Source: Chryseosolibacter sp964393795 | GTDB taxonomy: Bacteria > Bacteroidota > Bacteroidia > Cytophagales > Cyclobacteriaceae | NCBI GenBank assembly: GCA_964393795.1 | Contig: CAYMWA010000003.1 | Location: forward strand, 1 to 64,000 | Direction: 5' to 3' | Length of the DNA: 64,000 nucleotides | In this document: in pieces, positions 60,790-64,000 of the stretch | Layout of the letters: every line of letters starts with the position of its first letter | Position numbering within the stretch: the first letter of the stretch is position 1 | Made by a program: the position numbers and the translations under genes | Notes under the pieces: generated by a model | Seen by the model: only the letters and a program-made list of their open reading frames with translations | The model's database searches: none | What the model was told of the DNA's origin: nothing

Positions 60790-63700
60790 ATGAAGTTTAA
60801 TTTTTACCCGAACAGAGCGCAATGGGGAAGACACATGTTGCCTTTCCTGTTTGCACTATTGATGGTGGGCAACGCATTGGCGGTGCCTGTGCAAGAAACC
60901 AGGGTGACCGGACGAGTGACATCGACCGATGACAATCAGGGACTTCCCGGTGTGAGTGTTGTTGTAAAAGGTACTCAGCAGGGAACGATCACCGATGCCG
61001 AAGGACGGTATTCCATCAGCGTCCCAAGTACCAATGCAACCCTGGTGTTTTCGTTTATCGGTTACAATGGCCAGGAAGTTCCACTCAACGGCAGAACGGT
61101 CGTGGACCTTTCTCTTTCACAAAGCGTGTCGACACTCGATGAGGTCGTGGTGACCGCTCTCGGTATCGAGCGCGAAGAAAGATCGCTGGGATATTCCGTT
61201 GGCGAAGTAGATGGTGAGGTGTTGTCGCGTGTTTCACAGGAAAACGTGCTCACCGGTTTGGCCGGACAGGTTCCGGGCGTTAACATCAGTTCAACCGGTA
61301 CTGCGGGATCTTCCGTGAGCGTTGTCATTCGCGGTGCAACTTCCCTATCGACGGACAACCAACCGCTTTTCGTCATTGATGGTGTCCCGATTATGAACAC
61401 GTTGAACAACGTCACCCAAATCGGGAGCGACAACAGGGCCGACTTCGGAAACGCGATCTCAGATTTGAATCCGCAGGATGTTGAAAGCATATCCGTTCTG
61501 AAAGGACCAAGTGCGGCGGCGCTCTACGGATCCCGGGCAGGTAACGGTGTTATTCTGATTACCACCAAGAGTGGCGCAAAGGCGAGGAGAATGAGCGTGT
61601 CCGTGAGTTCCAATACAGTTTTGGAACAACCGTACGAGTATCTGAAGATGCATAAAAAGTTTGCCGCAGGTATTTTTCCGTTTACACCGGATGATGTTCC
61701 TGTGTTGATCATTGAAGAAGGTTCCGCCGGACGTGTCGGTCCCGAACTTGACAAGGGATACAACGCGATCCAGTGGAACAGCCCGCTGGATTCAGAAGGC
61801 AACCCAATTCCGATACCACTGGTATCCCACCCGAACAACGTGAAGAACTTTGTGCAAACGGGCGTCACAACGACCAATGGAATCTCAATCTCGAACAGCA
61901 CAGACAGGATTAACTACCGGCTTTCCTATTCCAATATGAATAACCGCGGAATCATCCCCGGCTCCGACCTGTTCAGGAATTCACTGAGTATCAACTCGGC
62001 ATTGAAGGCAAATGACAAGTTGACCATCAGCACGAACGTGAATCTCAGCCGCAATAACTCGAACAATCGCCCGGCAGGTAACCGTGGTGCCAACCCGATG
62101 CAGTGGGCATACGCTGTATCTCCGCACATCGACATCATGGACTTGAAGAATTATTGGGTGCCGGGCAAGGAAGGTATCGAGCAACTTTCGCAGGGCCCTG
62201 GCGATTACAACAACCCGTGGTTCATTGCACATGAAGTGAAAAATTCGTTCGTACGCGACAGGCTGTACGGTAACGTGAAAGCTGACTGGCAGATCACGCC
62301 GGAGTTCAGCCTGATGGCGCGGTACGGTCTGGATACCTACAATGAACAGCGCGAAGTGAAAGTTCCGATGAGCTACACGGAAGATCCGGGAGGCGCTTAT
62401 GGTATTGTGAACATGAGAAACTATGAACGCAATGCAGATTTCCTCGCCACTTATGCGAAAGACATCAGCGCCTTTAGCTTGTCGGCATCAGTTGGAGGAA
62501 ACGTCATGTATACGTCGAGTGACAACGTAACTACTTCCACGAAGAGCGGAACCGGGTTGGTAATTCCTGGTCTCTACAGGCTTAGCAATATTGCACCTGC
62601 CAACTTGAACTACTCCAATTATTTCGGCGAGAGCGCAGTTCATAGCATTTACGGCTTACTGAATTTAGGGTATAAGGACATTGTCTACCTGGATGTGACT
62701 GCGCGTAACGACTGGTCAAGTACATTGCCTAAGGAAAACAGATCCTACTTCTACCCCTCGGCATCGTTGAGCGTCTTGTTGAGTGAGATGGTGGATGTGA
62801 CGAATGTAGACCTGTTCAAACTTCGTGGAGGCGTTGCGATGGTAGGTAACGGTACGGTCCCTTATGCACTTGAGAATGTACTGGTCGCATCTGAGTCGTG
62901 GGACGGTATTGTTCGTCTTGGCAAAGGTGGCGGACTGCTCCTTCCTAACCTGATGCCTGAAGAGGCCACTTCGTACGAGGGTGGTATCGACCTTGCGCTG
63001 TTTGGAAACCGGGTCCGGTTTTCAGGAACGTATTACACCGAGGACAATAAGAACCAGATCTTCCCGAGCCGGTTAGCGCCATCTACGGGCTTCACCACCC
63101 GGAATATCAACAACGGTCTTTTGCGCAGCCGCGGAGTTGAACTGTCGCTGGGCGGAACTCCGCTGCAAAGGGGCGATCTGCGGTTGGATGTAACGTTGAA
63201 CTATTCCAGGAACAGGACGACTGTGGAGGAACTGCCGGAAGGCGTGGATTACCTGACACTTTGGACAGATGCCAAAGGTGGTGCAAGAACTTATCTGGGC
63301 GAAGAGATCGGCGATATCTATGATGCGAAGCTTATCACTGTGGAAGACAAGAGCTCCCCTTATTATGGCTGGCCACTACTGGATGAAAACGGTTCGTGGC
63401 AGCGTATTTCCTGGGAGAACACGAAGAACAAGATCGGTAATTTCAATCCGGACTTTATGATGGGCATGCAGACCTCGTTGAGCTATAAGGCCTTCACATT
63501 GAATCTGGCATTCGACTGGAGAAGCGGGGGAGATTTCGTTTCCCAAACGTACCGCTACGGAGAGTCGGACCTGAGTTCACAACGGTGGCTTGATCTGTTG
63601 ATCAACCCGGGTGGACGCAGTGGCGATGAACTACGCGATTATCTCGTCGACAACGACCTCGTGGTTGTAAGAGACCACTTCAACATAGTAGGTGGACCCA

Positions 63701-64000
63701 CGGCTGAATACGGCGGATTCCCGTTTGTGTATGAAGGCATTAGCTTCTCTTCAGGAGGTGTATTCAATCCTGGTGTGATCGCGGAATATGACGGTGACGG
63801 GAACATTATTGGCTACATTGAAAACCTGGGTGGTTCTGAGACACAGATGATTCCTTATGCGGATAACTATCCGTGGGACTTCACCAAAACAGCTACCTTT
63901 GACGCGTCATTTGTGAAACTAAGGGAAGCCTCTATTTCCTATGCACTGCCGAGCAGTTTTGTTGAAAGGCTGAAACTTCAGAATGCCAGCGTATCCCTTT
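60790..64000 (+). CDS. SusC/RagA-family TonB-linked outer membrane receptor (3' end outside window)
   Basis: Starts at ATG 60790 and stays open to the window end, 1070 codons so far. Signal peptide to about residue 32, carboxypeptidase-like domain (VTGRVTSTDDNQGLPGVSVVVKGT), TonB box DEVVVTALGIEREERSLGY, plug (LFVIDGVPIMNTLNN, VLKGPSAAALYGSRAGNGVILITT) and most of the barrel; the last strands and any SusD partner lie beyond. It is a paralogue of the receptor at 5398-8688 rather than a copy. Next to GH20 and the ROK kinase, so its cargo is probably an N-acetylhexosamine-containing glycan. Confidence 0.9.
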   Translation, partial: MKFNFYPNRAQWGRHMLPFLFALLMVGNALAVPVQETRVTGRVTSTDDNQGLPGVSVVVKGTQQGTITDAEGRYSISVPSTNATLVFSFIGYNGQEVPLNGRTVVDLSLSQSVSTLDEVVVTALGIEREERSLGYSVGEVDGEVLSRVSQENVLTGLAGQVPGVNISSTGTAGSSVSVVIRGATSLSTDNQPLFVIDGVPIMNTLNNVTQIGSDNRADFGNAISDLNPQDVESISVLKGPSAAALYGSRAGNGVILITTKSGAKARRMSVSVSSNTVLEQPYEYLKMHKKFAAGIFPFTPDDVPVLIIEEGSAGRVGPELDKGYNAIQWNSPLDSEGNPIPIPLVSHPNNVKNFVQTGVTTTNGISISNSTDRINYRLSYSNMNNRGIIPGSDLFRNSLSINSALKANDKLTISTNVNLSRNNSNNRPAGNRGANPMQWAYAVSPHIDIMDLKNYWVPGKEGIEQLSQGPGDYNNPWFIAHEVKNSFVRDRLYGNVKADWQITPEFSLMARYGLDTYNEQREVKVPMSYTEDPGGAYGIVNMRNYERNADFLATYAKDISAFSLSASVGGNVMYTSSDNVTTSTKSGTGLVIPGLYRLSNIAPANLNYSNYFGESAVHSIYGLLNLGYKDIVYLDVTARNDWSSTLPKENRSYFYPSASLSVLLSEMVDVTNVDLFKLRGGVAMVGNGTVPYALENVLVASESWDGIVRLGKGGGLLLPNLMPEEATSYEGGIDLALFGNRVRFSGTYYTEDNKNQIFPSRLAPSTGFTTRNINNGLLRSRGVELSLGGTPLQRGDLRLDVTLNYSRNRTTVEELPEGVDYLTLWTDAKGGARTYLGEEIGDIYDAKLITVEDKSSPYYGWPLLDENGSWQRISWENTKNKIGNFNPDFMMGMQTSLSYKAFTLNLAFDWRSGGDFVSQTYRYGESDLSSQRWLDLLINPGGRSGDELRDYLVDNDLVVVRDHFNIVGGPTAEYGGFPFVYEGISFSSGGVFNPGVIAEYDGDGNIIGYIENLGGSETQMIPYADNYPWDFTKTATFDASFVKLREASISYALPSSFVERLKLQNASVSL

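Overview
The window reads as a draft-assembly piece of a Bacteroidota chromosome, most likely a soil or freshwater Cytophagales-type bacterium. This rests on SusC/SusD outer-membrane pairs, a type IX secretion C-terminal sorting domain, many short lipoproteins and the YbhF/YbhS-type exporter. Base composition is close to half G+C by eye. Genes are dense on both strands. I see no tRNA, rRNA, CRISPR array, transposase or phage gene. One 100-N scaffold gap (25605-25704) is flanked by the same 55 bases on both sides and looks like an assembly artefact.

Region 1 (1-5.1 kb) is a phosphonate-catabolism cassette: phosphonoacetaldehyde dehydrogenase and phosphonoacetate hydrolase on the minus strand with an XRE-cupin regulator, and a divergent class-III PLP enzyme resembling PbfA. 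Together they would turn an aminoethylphosphonate into phosphonoacetaldehyde, then phosphonoacetate, then acetate plus phosphate. Region 2 (5.4-18.2 kb), on the same strand as the PLP enzyme, has a SusC/SusD pair, a four-LamG surface protein secreted by the type IX system, a small lipoprotein, a phosphodiesterase/pyrophosphatase fused to carbohydrate-binding domains, and a cytochrome c-propeller lipoprotein. Whether regions 1 and 2 form one uptake-and-degradation locus is an open and interesting question.

Region 3 (18.2-27.6 kb) is mixed: a membrane protein, a lipoprotein, a stress-type group (SDR, unknown protein, degenerate VKOR-like protein, SPW protein), an endonuclease/exonuclease/phosphatase-family enzyme, two glycosyltransferases, another SDR and a cysteine-rich copper-storage-like protein. 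Region 4 (27.6-34.4 kb) is a TetR-controlled efflux operon: TolC, HlyD, two ATPases, two permeases.

Region 5 (34.5-52.3 kb) is a carbohydrate or sugar-acid catabolic island: two MFS importers, LacI regulator, glycosidase-like protein, NAD epimerase, DHDPS-family aldolase, two Gfo/Idh/MocA oxidoreductases, NagA, TonB receptor, sugar isomerase, SDR, zinc dehydrogenase and a hexulose/ketogulonate-phosphate-type decarboxylase. Region 6 (52.5-64 kb) holds a purple-acid-phosphatase-like lipoprotein behind a structured leader, a large lipoprotein, a GH20 hexosaminidase, a ROK kinase and a SusC receptor cut by the window end. GH20, NagA, ROK and the MFS importers point to N-acetylhexosamine use.

The most distinctive non-coding signal is a set of intergenic tandem arrays with a strict 7-base (sometimes 8-base) period, each with its own unit, some running into the stop codons of neighbouring genes. 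REP-like palindromes and a long inverted repeat accompany them.
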